From Lepiota brunneoincarnata (Eukaryota > Basidiomycota > Agaricomycetes > Agaricales > Agaricaceae): 64,000 bases of DNA. Shown here in pieces: positions 23,502 to 34,557 of the stretch. Each line of letters begins with the position of its first letter. Within the stretch, counting starts at the first letter, position 1. Location: NCBI GenBank assembly GCA_023014365.1, contig JAEBUN010000002.1, positions 3,534,001-3,598,000 on the forward strand, read 5' to 3'. The translations under genes were made by a program, and so were the position numbers. The notes under the pieces were generated by a model that did not search any database, was not told the DNA's origin, and saw only the letters and a list, made by a program, of their open reading frames with translations.

Positions 23502-24532
23502 GCCAAATTTTTCAACCACACAATGCAGCAAACTTCTTCATGTGCCCCAAGCGATAAATCTGACTCTGTCCCATCATCACAAGAGATCGTATCCTATTGT
23601 GACTTGCGGCTCCATGCAATATTACTTGCCATCCAAAATTCCACTGGTGAGAAGGAAGCATGGATTACTGAAGGCATAGAAAAAGAACTGGTATGTGTGT
23701 GATGATTGACATTTTCTCAGCTCATTCCAATTGTTGCCATTTGATGTGATGTTAGCATTTCTCAATGATTGCCATCGGCTTGGCCACAGCAAGCAGCTGA
23801 TTGCTAAACGTGCCACCAGTTACACAATACCTGGCCTGGCACCACCTAGCCCCACACACAGAAAATGTGCTAGATCTGGCCATGCTTCTTTCCCTCGATG
23901 CCGGAAATCATCCAAGCCACCCAACTGGCACTGCCCCAAGCTACATCGCTGATTGGTGGGAACATAACACAGCACCGAGCAAGGACGATTTTATTAATGT
24001 TACAAATGTGACTGAATGCCTGGAGCATCATTACAAAGTGATGCAGTTGAGCTATACTGTGGCCTCCTCCTATTCCACCTCGGATAAGCACCCATTTGCA
24101 CCCAAACCCCACCTCAACAAAGGGTGCCCCAGATGCAAATGGTATTGTGGTGCTGCCATGGATGCACTCCATCAGTTACATAGCCTCCAAATAAAGATAC
24201 AGACTGCCAAGGCTTCTGCCAAGAACAAACAGCTCCTCATAATGTGGCAAGCCTCTGCATTTCATCAGCTTCATGAGCAGGCCACTCTAAAGGAAACGGA
24301 AGTCCCATCGGTTGGGTATCAATCAAGTTCAGCCAACAGCAATGTGCAAGGCAGCTTGCCAGCCGCAACACTAGCCACCAGCACCTCAAGCATAAAGGCC
24401 AGAGCTTCAGCAATGATGGTGGCCACATCACAACCTCAACAGTGCAAAACCCGGAATACTTCAGCACCTGTAATGCCAAAGCCAATGCCTTCTCGAATCA
24501 AGGCCCCAACAAATTCTGAATTGGCTGAATGA
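23502..24532 (+). pseudogene. Unknown KDZ-borne gene downstream of the transposase
   Basis: A 5' frame (23502-23702) ends at a GTATGTG donor. A second block starts near 23731 (FDVMLAFLNDCHRLGHSKQL), then a frame change leads to the 243-codon frame 23801-24532. That frame contains GCPRCKWYCGAAMDALHQLH and a basic, Ser/Lys-rich tail. The order suggests one gene with introns or a frameshift. Family unknown; it may even be the 3' part of the transposase transcription unit. Confidence 0.4.
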
Positions 24533-24601
24533 TTCAGGGAACATTCAAGCACTGAGCACCAGTGGCTTCAGAGTGAACCATCACTCAAATGGACATGGGG
24601 A

Positions 24602-25846
24602 GTGGATCTTGATAACAATAATATCTGGCGGATGTGCCGTGCTGCTGACAATAATTACAAGGTCCCTCACTCTGGGTACAATTGTTCCCTCCGGCAAGGT
24701 CATTTCCGAGGAGAGGATTCCATAACACCTTCTCTTCCAGGCTCAGGTACATGGCAACCATCTTCTATCCTGTCAAATCAACCTGGCCAGACCAAGTTAC
24801 ATTCTGATGATATACCAGCACACTTTCAGGCCTTCCCCCTTTCCCATATGCATCAGGCGGACACTCACGCACCCCATTTACCATCATCATCTTTCACATT
24901 GGGCCCATCACCATCTGCTGTATTCACTTGCTTGTTGCTGAGCACTCAGCCTGCCGGCGATGTTGTTGCTGAGCATGCTGCTGCCAGCAATGTCGTTGCC
25001 AAACCTACCCTTCCTGTGCCGCACAAAGGAGCCTCAGATGCTCCCTTTCCCATCCAACCATTGCCACCCTCTCCATCCCCTGCAATTCACTGCATGGACA
25101 CCGCCAGTGCACTCCAACGCTCGCTGAGACTACCCATTCCCTGCAATGCCCCTGACACACAGTTTAGGACTCTTTCCTTGTCCTCAGCCAACTCATCCAA
25201 TGATGGTCTTCTTTCTGCAGCTGCATTAGCGCTCCATCTTGACACTCCCTCACCAACTCCCATCTTGCCTGAAACCAGGTCTGCCATGGCTAGCTCATTT
25301 GTGCATCATCGCCTCAGGTCAGGCTTGAGTGGCTGGAGCCTGGACTCTGACATTCTTGCAAATGCCACTTATGCCCTCAATAATGCTGCTGCCATGCTAT
25401 CAGCTACAGCAGCTGAAGACATTGTGTCAATGACTGGCCCCCACTCCTCAACCTCTTCTTCTTCAACTGGCCAGAGCTTAAGCTCTGCCATTCTTACAGA
25501 TGCCACTCATTGCCTGCATGATGCCTCCCTTGGTCTCTTGAATGTATTCAATCATGGCAGCCTTGCTCTCACCAATCCTCACTCCCCAACTCCTAGCTCA
25601 AGTAGTAATAGTGTGACCTCTGCCGCCCTTGCCAACGCCGCTTATACCCTCGATGTTGCCATGGACATGGCAACCCTCTCATTATCTGCATCCAATAATC
25701 CCCCAGCAGTGGGCGACCAGGGCCACAACATCCTTGCGGAATCTCCTCAATCAGTTGCAAGTGGCAGCAGCCTTGATTCTGGTGTCCTCACTGATGCCAC
25801 CACTGCCCTTCACAATGTTACCACATGTGAGTCGGCTGGCACCTGA
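24602..25846 (+). CDS. Ser/Ala-rich protein with about four degenerate repeats
   Basis: A 414-codon frame without stops. The second half holds about four imperfect repeats of 40-60 residues built around S-L-x-S-x-I-L-x-D/N-A-T-x-x-L-H-x-A (near residues 245, 295, 345 and 395). The first half is Pro/Ser rich. No known domain. It lies between the transposase and the right inverted repeat. A 3' exon is possible (GTGAGT near 25827; coding-like Ser/Pro text to about 26110). Confidence 0.5.
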   Translation: MDLDNNNIWRMCRAADNNYKVPHSGYNCSLRQGHFRGEDSITPSLPGSGTWQPSSILSNQPGQTKLHSDDIPAHFQAFPLSHMHQADTHAPHLPSSSFTLGPSPSAVFTCLLLSTQPAGDVVAEHAAASNVVAKPTLPVPHKGASDAPFPIQPLPPSPSPAIHCMDTASALQRSLRLPIPCNAPDTQFRTLSLSSANSSNDGLLSAAALALHLDTPSPTPILPETRSAMASSFVHHRLRSGLSGWSLDSDILANATYALNNAAAMLSATAAEDIVSMTGPHSSTSSSSTGQSLSSAILTDATHCLHDASLGLLNVFNHGSLALTNPHSPTPSSSSNSVTSAALANAAYTLDVAMDMATLSLSASNNPPAVGDQGHNILAESPQSVASGSSLDSGVLTDATTALHNVTTCESAGT

Positions 25847-26193
25847 ACCCTACTGAAACTTACAAATTTCCTCCCCACTCAGATGACAATCATAGTTCAA
25901 GTGGGGAAATCTTTGATGAATCAGACACATCCTCCTCCCCTTCTCTCTCCCCTGTCCTTGCATTCCAAGCACTTTGCCTGCCTCCCTGCCCCCCCAGCTC
26001 AGCCCAACTTCTTTCGTCAGGGGAAGCAGCTGATCAAGGTACATCACGCTCTGCTGCCTATACTGCCGAGGACTTTCAGACATTTCACAACCCTGATGAC
26101 TATGCATAAATACCTCTAGTTCATTTTTTATGTATAATAAATAAACCAAATGCATGGTATTTGTGGTCCCCTGTATTTTTTAAATGCCACACG

Positions 26194-26733
26194 GCCTCCT
26201 GCCCAGTCTGTTGCATCAGCTTTTGCCATTGACATTTTGCCAACTTACATCCCAACAATTCTTGAACTGATGCTGGCCGACCGCCAGCTGGCCTCGGCAC
26301 AAGCTACAGCTTGCAGAATGTATGGTTGGTGGTGTGCTGTCATATGGACCATTGTAGTACCCATGCTGCTGGTTCCACCCCATTGTCCGGCACCTGTATC
26401 ACATCTGGCATTCGATTTGTCAATATTTCCAGCATTCGCAAATGTATCATACTTGTCACCTTGCCACATACATTCTAATATGGAAGGACGGTTATATCTA
26501 GGTTGTGCCAGCCCACCCCTCCCAGATTGCCACTTTCCACTCCCTAACCCAGAATTTCTAGTACCTGCAATCCTGACCTCTTAGGACCTCTTTGACCATG
26601 GGATAAGACCCAGGCATGAAGATTTATGGTGAGGTAGCAAAGCCAGCAGGGCCCAGCTGGCTCCCATTCACTCGATACAGTGTATGCGTTTGCTGGCCCC
26701 ACTCACTCGATACACTGTAGGTTGACTACCTGA
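26194..26733 (-). repeat. Right terminal inverted repeat of the KDZ element
   Basis: About 540 bp, partner of 11219-11761; homology stops at a shared GCCTCCTGCCC. Confidence 0.9.
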
Positions 26734-26941
26734 CAAGGTAATGTACTGTATCCTTATATACTTCTAAGTGTGGCTGTACTCCTACTGTAATAGTCCGGAC
26801 CAGAGTAACTATGAGTCAGAGATAAGGGACATGAGGCATAAACTAAGAATAGTCCTTCTGATGTACACTACTGATGGTTTCGCAGTGACATGGGAATGTA
26901 AACTAAAAATAACTGTCCTTCTGATAAGACTTCTGATAACA

Positions 26942-27151
26942 CTGATAGCTTGGTTCACTAAGCTTAGTGATAATGAGCTGGTTTGAACACTTCCAAGGCT
27001 TGAATATCCTCAGTTCGGTCGAACTGGCTACTACAGGACATAGTACCAATCCTCTATAGAGTACTTTAATGATATAGCCAATGATTCTATGTAGAGAATT
27101 GTTCCGGAGTATGGAATTCATGTATAGGCATGAAATCGGTGTATCACCAGG
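26942..27151 (+). repeat. 210-bp direct repeat R, right copy
   Basis: Second copy of the repeat at 10838. It follows directly after the LTR end TGATAACA and ends at about the point where LINE-derived sequence begins. Confidence 0.85.
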
Positions 27152-28017
27152 AGGAAGAAACTGCCAGCTAGGGGAATAAGGTCTTAATGACTGCCAGAGA
27201 GTGAGCCTGTCCAGAGTGGGGGGAGGGATCAAGGATGGTTTTACAAGAAGGAAAAGAAGAAGAGATAAGGACAGTAATATCTGAAGCATTATCAACAAGA
27301 GAGAGAGAAGTACATAAACCAGAGTGCAAGGCAAATAAGGCAGCACAGGATCATCGACCCTGACCAGGGGAGAGAGATACACTAAAAATAGAGGAAGAAG
27401 AGAGGGTGATAGCAACTGAGGCTGATGTGCACAGCCCAAAATTGGGAAGGGGAGACTAGGTATAAATGCAAACTAAGGGAGAGAACTGGGAACAAGAGGA
27501 GGAGGAAATGATGGTGTCTACCCTACTGCAAAAGAGCTGAATCTCCACAGGTGTGTGGGACCCAGGAGGAAGAGAGAGAAAGGAAAACCTATCTGAATAC
27601 AAGTCAAGCAGGTATTGGCCTGGTCTACCAACAGAAGGGAAAGGAATCAGAGGGTCAGTGGCCTTGGCAGCCAACCTGTCAAAGTCCTGGAGAGCACCAC
27701 CAGTCCATCTGTGAATGCCTGGGGCAAGGAAGGGGATGGCCAGTGGGTGCTTGACTGTGGAGGTAGAGCACTGATCCAGGAGGGAGTGAAGGGCATGAGT
27801 GTGGTGAAGCCTGCGAATGTGGAGGGCAGCCCTATTACACAGTTTGCAAAGATGAAGGTGGAGGGGGATAAGGCCAGCTAGTGCATTGACTCCCCCAACA
27901 GGAGAGGTCCTAAATGCACCTGTGATCCAGAGGTCAGCCTTGCATTGAGCATGTTGGAGCAGAGAGAGGAGGCCCTTCACTCAGGCACCATGGAAGAACC
28001 ATAAGGAAGAGCCATAA

Positions 28018-28401
28018 GTGTTACGAATAGTCCTGGATCGAGAGGAACAAGAACAACTATTTGACTTTACAAGATGGGTACAGGAAACCACAGACCAGCT
28101 GCAAGTGCAGGAGTATGAAGATGAAGAAGGGGAATATTATAACACCATGCAGGACATGGCAAGAGAAGCAGGAATGGAGATAACTCTGGAGGATATTCTG
28201 GAATACCCCGAGGATGAAGAAGATAGCCATGGATCAACTGATCCAACCTCCGATATGGATGGAAGCACTGAGAGAATGGAGACCGAGAATGGAAGAGAAT
28301 CCATGGAGATAGAATCGGGAGAAGAGAACTATGAGTCAGAGGAAAGTGATGGAACATTGCACAGCAGTGGAATGGAGAATGAGGACACTGACTCATTGTA
28401 A
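28018..28401 (+). CDS. Acidic ORF inside solo LTR family C, copy 1
   Basis: About 125 codons reading from the LTR 5' edge to a TAA at 28399-28401. It is strongly acidic, with a central MAREAGMEITLEDILEYPED segment. The copy at 47468-47875 keeps the frame open, with about 15 residue changes. The frame enters from outside the LTR, so it is best explained as the C-terminus of an element ORF that overlaps the 3' LTR. No function recognised. Confidence 0.5.
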   Translation: MLRIVLDREEQEQLFDFTRWVQETTDQLQVQEYEDEEGEYYNTMQDMAREAGMEITLEDILEYPEDEEDSHGSTDPTSDMDGSTERMETENGRESMEIESGEENYESEESDGTLHSSGMENEDTDSL

Positions 28402-28730
28402 TATATAAATAACAGTAGGATGCCATCAGCTAGGATAGTGCATCATGGTCAAGACTGTGCAGGACAAGTAGAACAGCCCAATAACCTATAACAAGTATAT
28501 AGTATCTCATAGGTATATAAGGCCTGTACAAGTAGAGATTAAAGCCTTAAGCTTTAATCTTGTTAACAGCAGTCGTTAACCCTCTCTGCCTTAACTTGGT
28601 GTGTTCCCTCATTATCTCATTGAGCACGATCCACTAAGCTCTGCAAGGCCAACCATCTCAGACACCTTGTAGAGTGATTGAAGGCTGTCTCCAGTTATCC
28701 TCGGATACAGAAGGAGCACAGATCATAACA
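28019..28730 (+). mobile_element. Solo LTR family C (712 bp), ATAAG target duplication
   Basis: Starts TGTTACGAATAG, ends AGATCATAACA, flanked by ATAAG (28014-28018, 28731-28735). The second copy lies inverted at 47140-47849. Both carry an uninterrupted ~125-codon frame in the 5' half. A TATA-like element (GTATATAAGG) follows near 28511, with GGTATATAAG-type sequence also in the other copy. Confidence 0.9.
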
Positions 28731-30194
28731 ATAAGTCATGATAGGGACTACACAGGAATGATAGAGGAGACACTTCTGGTCTGCAGTGAGGCCTCAGGCA
28801 GAGTTGCCAAGCATCCCCATAGCATGCACAGTAGTAAGGGCCTTGGTAGAATAGAACTATACATGGGCATTGAAGGATAGCCTGCTGGTCAAACCAGAAG
28901 CCCAGGTATCGCCAGACTGGTTTGGCAGTCAGAGGAGTGTCACCTGAGAAGGGAGCAAATCCAAGGTCTAAAGGAGGAGCCACATCATTGTGGCAGTGGG
29001 AAAAGTGGAACACCTTTGTTTTGGAGTGCTCCAGAACTAAGCCAAGGGAGTCCATCAAGGAGTGAATGACTGCATAAGCCTGGCAGAGAACAGCCAAGTT
29101 GTCAGCCCAGTCCTTGTGCTGCACAATAAGAAGGCCATCATCCACAAAAGAAAGAGCTGTAGCATTAATGTGGTCCATGGAGGAATGATGATCAAAGAGA
29201 TGGAGGATGGGAGCCACAATAAGGGCAGAGAGGACAGGAGAGAGTGCAGAGCCCTGGCCTACACCCACACTAGAAGGATACCACTCAGATTCAGCAGAGC
29301 CCCATACAAAGCATGTGTGGTGTCCCACAAAATAAGACTGGAAGAAGGAGACAAGGGAAGCAGGAAAGCCCATAAGTTGAAGGATTTCCAGTAGAACCTC
29401 ATGATTAATGGAGGGAAAGAACTGGGCAATGTCAAATGCCAGTACACTAGAGACAAGGTCCTTGGCCCAGCTAGCACAAACTACATGAGTGAGGAAGAGA
29501 CAAGCATCTTCAGTGGACCTCTGGATGATGCCTCCCAGTTGGTTGGAGTGGAAGATTCCATTAGACACAGCATCAAACTGCATGCAGTGGGCAATCATCT
29601 TCTCAATAAGCTTTCCTAGGGTATTAAGGAGGGCAATTGGGCAGAAAGACTTGGGAGTGGAGTAGTTGTCCTTCCCAGGCTTGGGAATAACCACTGAGCG
29701 AGAGCCCTTGAAATACTCAGGCCACCTTCCCTCAGAGATGCGGGCATTAGCTAGAGCTAAGAAGAGACCCTCAATCCTGGGACAGAAGACCAAGAGCTTC
29801 AGATGCTTCCATGTGATATGGTCAGGACCTGGTGCAGAGTGGTTGGAGCAGCCCTCCAAAGCCTCATGGAGTTCAGGAATGGCAAATGGGGCCCAAGACA
29901 ACAAGTCAAGTGAGCAGGCAGTAGAAATATCACTGATGAAGGCAGTCTCCTCCTCAGAGTCCCACTTAATGGAGTGCTTAATAACACCAATAGATGCAGG
30001 AGAAATGGGAAGAGAGAGGGCCAAGGCAGCATGATCAGCAAGATGACAGTCCCATGGGATGAATGTTATGCCTGAGTGAGCCAGCCACCTCAAATGGGAT
30101 AAAGGCTAGATCAATGACTGAGGGGGACTTTGTGTGATCCCTGGAGAAGTGGGTAGGGCCAGGGAAAAGGGGAAAGGATCTGGCCAAGCCCAGA

Positions 30195-31100
30195 TCAAAG
30201 GCAAGCTCCTCCAGTTGGGTGGCCTAGCCAGAGTACAGAGTCAAAGTTGGGATCCCAGTCAGCAGATTGCACATTGAAGTCCCCACCCATGAAAAGACAC
30301 TGGGGGATAGTGCCCATGCAGTCCTCTAGGAAGGACAGTGCTGTGGCCTGGTCATCTGAGTACACACCCAGGATGTGGAGAGGGGGTGAGGAGGGAGGGG
30401 AGAGAGAAAGAAGGACAATGTCCCGATGGTCCACAAGGTCCCTTCTAAGAGTAGGGTGCCAAGGGGAGAGTTGTTTGTGCACATAGGCTAAGGCCCTTGG
30501 ATGTTGGTGAGACTCCTCCTCTGTTAGGGGAATAAGGGGCCCAGAACCAAGTTGATAATCAAGTGAGGGGCTTCACCCCCCAACCTGTGCCTATATACTA
30601 CAGACAGTGCTATAAATACTACAGAATGTCCTGGAACATCAGAGAACAACTATTTACAGCACAAGATCAAGTTCTATCTAAGAATACCCATCAGGCAACC
30701 TACATCAGAAGAGGAGTAAGAATAGATGAGCAGCAACCTGTTACACTGGTTAGATACATTGGGTGATCGGTATGCTAAGCTCACTAGGATTGGGATCTGG
30801 CTACCCAGCTGTCCCCTTACATCCTCCAGGGAGTGTGGGTCTCTGTACACCAGTAACCAGTCAGGGTGAATAGGAGGGCCCACAATAGGAGTGCCATCCA
30901 GATTGGCAGTAGAGGGAGCACTTCTGACAATACACCAGGGGGGTTCCAGAAGAAATAGAACATCCACAGAATCCCTCTTCTGTTCAAGAACATCAGCAAC
31001 ATAATTGTAGTTACAGCTTACATTTTGGCACCAGACATTGAGAGAAGCAAGCTGGGTGCAATGCTGGGAGGGGGTTGGAGAGGTCCCTGGTACAATCATA
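30195..31100 (-). pseudogene. LINE endonuclease domain remnants
   Basis: Two frames. 31099-30674 starts with LASLNVWCQNVSCNYNYVAD, like the first block of LINE endonucleases of the exonuclease-endonuclease-phosphatase fold. 30482-30195 contains the GGDFNVQ catalytic motif. Frame changes separate them from each other and from RT. Confidence 0.75.
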
Positions 31101-31401
31101 GAAGAGTTGGTAGCAGGGGGAAAAGGGAGAGAAGTTGGTCAAGTAGGGGAAGGGAGAGAGGCCTGGAGGAGAGGGGGAGGGGAGGAAGGCTTGGTCAAAG
31201 ACTGAGGGAACTATAGGAGTTGCACCAATCATAGAAAAGAAGGGGCAACAGGTTCAGTCTCCATATCCACTGTACTACCAGCAGCAGGAGAGGCAGGGGG
31301 TGCAGGAGAAGCGATTGTGGGGGCCTACCTGAGGCCAGTAGTAGAGGAAAGGGCTGCTGCAGCACTAGCTGCCTCAGCCCTGGAAGCCCTGACCTCAGAC
31401 T

Positions 31402-33866
31402 TCAAGGAAGCCCAGTGGGTAGTGCATCTAGAGATCCAGTCTGGGTTGAACCGGTTATGCCAGAAGGGGCAGCATCAGTCATTAGCAGCATGAGCACCAC
31501 TGCAGTTGCAGCACTTGGAAGCATGAGGGCATGGTTGATCCCTGGGGGTACCAAGGACAGGAGGGGAGGCCTTGGGTCTGGGTTGACAGCACTGTGCAAC
31601 TGCACAGTGGTTGGACTCCTGGTGGGGGCCTATGCACCAGGGACAAGTAGCTGCTTCCTTGTGGCAGACTTTACCAGAGTGGCCCCAGGCCCAGCAATGG
31701 TTGCACTGAGGTACACCAGGATGAGCTTGGGCATGTCAAATACAACAGAGAGTGTCTCCAATAAATACACTCTGGAGGTTGACAGCAGCTGCATTTGACC
31801 CAGCCTGAGAATCCCAGATCTCAAACCAGACTGTAGCAGAGTCTGCAGAGCAGGAGTTATGCACTGGGCAGGGGGGGCCAACAAGCTGGAGGTGGGAAGC
31901 CAAGGGACATGTTGCAAAGGCAGTAGTAACTGCATCATGGATGGCAGGATAAGAGGTAGGGCCCTCAGTACAGGGAACATCAACCAGCTTCAGATAAGAC
32001 CTGGAGTGGGGGAGGCATACATTCAGAGCCTTGGTAATGGATGGGACATGGGGAAGGAACCGCACTACAGTATCAATGTCAAGCTGGGCAGGAACCCCAG
32101 TTGTAGCAAGAGAGATGGTGGCCACTGAGCCTTCAGGGCCATGATAGGAGGATCATGTAGCAGATGAGGCACAGAGTTGGGAGGAGACATGTATGAGACC
32201 CCAATTTATCGCCAGGACAATGTCTGCAATGGTAGGAGGCCTGACCTGAGTATACTCAAAGGTAGCCAGGAGCTGTCTGTGAGTTGGCCCTCTGGTGGTG
32301 GACCTAAGGGGAGGACAGGATGGGGCTGGAGGTACAGGTGTGCCAGCAATCAGCTTACCCACCCTGGTAAGATGGGAAGGGGAGGTAGCCTTGGGAGGGG
32401 GAGGAGGGTACTGCAAAGCAGAAACCATGCACTCAATCTCATGATCAGAGAGATGAGGGAAGGTGCAAGCAATAGCCAGGGCAGAGGGCCTATTACTGCC
32501 AGAAGAAGCAGCAACTGAAGCATAGGAACCAGAGGGAACCTGGGGCTGAGTAGCCAAGGGAGGAGGAGGGGGAAGAGAAGAAGAGAGGCTAGCAGAAGGT
32601 GTTCTGGCAGATGGCAAACCACCTGCCAAAGGAGGTACAACAGATAGTAAACCACCTGTTGCCAGTAGACCAGATGATGGAGCCCCAGCGGCACAAGGTG
32701 CAGCAGCAGGAGCAGGTATAGCCTTAGCAGGCCTCCACTTATGCAGTTTGCTCCTGTGCTGATCCAGCTTGTTGGCCAGGGGGACACTCAGGGAGGTGAG
32801 GATGAACAACCTAGTACCCAGACTTGCAGTGGGAGGCACAGGGCCTCCCACACCAGGAGTTGACAAGTCAAGCCCTGGGGCTTGAGTCAGAGAGTGAGAA
32901 GACACCAAATCACCCCCTAGAAGAGCGCGATGCCTGGTTACTAAATGGTTCAACCTATCCATCAACTTACCATCCAGTCCCAACTCCACCACCACCTGAA
33001 GCAGTGGATCCAGGCCAGAAAGAGAGGAGAAGCCAGAAGAGGTCAAAAGCCTAGCCTTATGAGCAGAGAACCAAGAAGCAATAGCAGCCAGAGAGAATTC
33101 AGCAGCCCTTGAGTCATCCTCAAAGGTGCTATCCAGACCAGGAAGGGAGACAGGGTATGGAGAGAGGGACCATCTGGCTCCAGGGAGTGCCAGGAGGAGC
33201 AGAAGGAGCAGGAATGTCAGCCCAGGAGGGGCAGGGAGTGGAGGGATGAGAGCCAGAGCCAGGAAGAGAGCTAGAGACCAAGCCAGAGACAGAACCAGAG
33301 ACCAAATCAGGGACAGAGACATCCAGGAAGGACCCAGAGGGACCAGAGGGACCAGATGAGACAGCCTGTACAAGTACAGGGGGGGTAGGGGAGCAGCCAG
33401 GGAGAGAGGATGGGCAGGTAGACTGAGAATGGACCAGGGGGCTACCTGCAGGTAGCTGGGGGGGAAGAGGGGCAGGGAGGGGGGCAGAACCATCCCAAGG
33501 GATACTGGAGGAGCCAGACAGACTAGGAAGAGTGCCCTGGCCCACCACAAAGGGATTAGGAGAGGCAGGGGGCAGAGACAGGACAGCCTTGGGGGTGGTA
33601 GGAGAATCAGCTGTAGAGAGCTGACTAGAGGGGACAGAGGCCTGAAACTCAGGATTCTCAAAGAGGTTCCTAGACCTCTTAAAAGGCCTAGGGTCCCCAG
33701 TTGAGACAGGCTGAGGGAGGGAAGGAAAAAGTGCCACATTATCAGGAGGGGTTGTGGGTCCAGGGAGTGAGGGAGAGGAGGGAGGGGGAAAAAGAGCACC
33801 AGGGGTTGGTGAAGAGGGCATAGACATGCTGAAGAAGGTCCCTAGAGGGTCCAAAGACTGCCACAC
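31402..33866 (-). pseudogene. LINE ORF1 (Gag-like) with zinc knuckles
   Basis: A Pro/Ser-rich N-terminus (33866-33129) is followed, after a frame change, by an Ala/Leu-rich helical region to about 32153. A further frame holds the RNA-binding region and then cysteine motifs near 31720-31610. There CX2CX4HX4C (CNHCWAWGHSGKVC) is clear and a second Cys/His motif follows. LINE ORF1 proteins coat the RNA. The protein is broken by at least three frame changes. Confidence 0.7.
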
Positions 33867-33911
33867 AAGCTTTCAAAAAACAGTGGTGGTGGTAAGAGGT
33901 CAAGAAGGGAT

Positions 33912-34544
33912 CAGTGATCCCACCATCTGTCCCTACCCCATTCACACTGTTCCAGAAAGTGTATATTGACATGATGTTCATGCCTAAGTCCAATGGCTAC
34001 CACTATATTGTTCACACACAATGCTCCCTATCCTCATATCCTGAATGGCGAATGCTCTACCTCAAGAACACCCAAATGTTAGGAAGCTTTATATTTGAAG
34101 ATATCCTCTGCAGATGGGGTGCCATTGAAGAAATTGTTACAGATAATGGTCCAGCATTTATTCAAGCAACCGAATTCCTTGCCCAAAAATACAAGATCAA
34201 TCATATTCGCATCTCATCCTATAACTCTCAAGCGAACAGACCAGTGGAGAGATAGCATTTTGATGTCCAGGAAGCTTTGGTAAAGGCAGCTGAGGGTGAA
34301 GAAAAAAGATGGACAGCTGTCGCACCCTCCATTATCTGGGCTGAGCAAATTTCCATTCAGAAATCTACAGGGTATTACTCCCCACTATATTGCACATGGC
34401 CTTGAACCCCTCCTCCCTTTCAACCTTGCAGAAGCAACATACCTTGCAACCAATCTCACCAGGTCTCTCTCAACCACTGATCTCCTTGCCACCTGGGCAA
34501 TTCAGCTCCAGAAGCGGCCACAGGACCTTGCAAAGGTTAAAGAT
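33912..34544 (+). pseudogene. Ty3/gypsy integrase core (element 2), 5' part
   Basis: Integrase catalytic core with YIDMMFMPKSNGY (first Asp), IVTDNGPAF (second Asp) and a NRPVER region carrying the Glu, followed by a stop and then a frame change near 34255-34300. It resembles the integrase of element 1. The upstream RT half is absent; sequence to the left is LINE 5' end. The 3' part resumes in the same reading frame at 45857 after the CACTA insertion. Confidence 0.85.
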
Positions 34545-34557
34545 CACTGTGAGACCC

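Larger units (their letters stand above)
11219..26733 (+). mobile_element. 15.5-kb KDZ DNA transposon with long inverted repeats
   Basis: Inverted repeats of about 540 bp bound it and it is flanked by CAAGG on both sides (11214-11218, 26734-26738). The ends begin TCACATAGTCAACC and, on the other strand, TCAGGTAGTCAACC. Inside lies a decayed KDZ transposase on the forward strand, with four further forward-strand coding stretches and two reverse-strand ones. KDZ elements are a known, abundant class in basidiomycetes. The length and gene load are large. Two solo LTRs inserted later. The transposase has in-frame stops, so this copy is probably inactive. Confidence 0.9.
11038..26941 (-). mobile_element. 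Chromovirus-type LTR split by a KDZ transposon
   Basis: The left part (11038-11218) and right part (26734-26941) match the left and right parts of the 386-bp LTRs at 48214 and 55771. Rejoined at one copy of CAAGG they make a complete LTR. The start is degraded (TATCACC for TGTTACCC); the end is TGATAACA. No 5-bp duplication was seen around it. Confidence 0.85.
27456..30093 (-). pseudogene. LINE reverse transcriptase and C-terminal region
   Basis: A 456-codon frame (30093-28723) carries RT blocks: NHSAPGPDHITWKHLK, the FDIAQFFPSINHE block with the first catalytic Asp, and SFVDDGLL with the Asp pair. Past the solo LTR the reading resumes in frame (YGSSLWFFHG), meets a TGA where Arg fits, and continues to 27456 with the LWITGAFRTSP motif typical of fungal LINE C-termini. 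No complete RNase H domain is seen. The enzyme would prime reverse transcription at nicked target DNA. Confidence 0.85.
27152..33905 (-). mobile_element. LINE (non-LTR) retrotransposon, split by a solo LTR
   Basis: ORF1 with CCHC knuckles, an apurinic-type endonuclease, RT and a C-terminal tail lie in order on the reverse strand, as in Tad1/I-type fungal LINEs. The 5' end is near 33900, next to a gypsy integrase fragment. The 3' end is near 27150; no poly-A or target duplication was identified. The solo LTR at 28019-28730 interrupts the region just after RT. Stops and frame changes are frequent. Confidence 0.85.

Noticed and set aside
11219..26733. TET/JBP dioxygenase gene carried by the KDZ element
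   Set aside because: Fungal KDZ elements are often linked with TET/JBP genes, so I looked for the HxD and distal His/Arg motifs on both strands; none was found.
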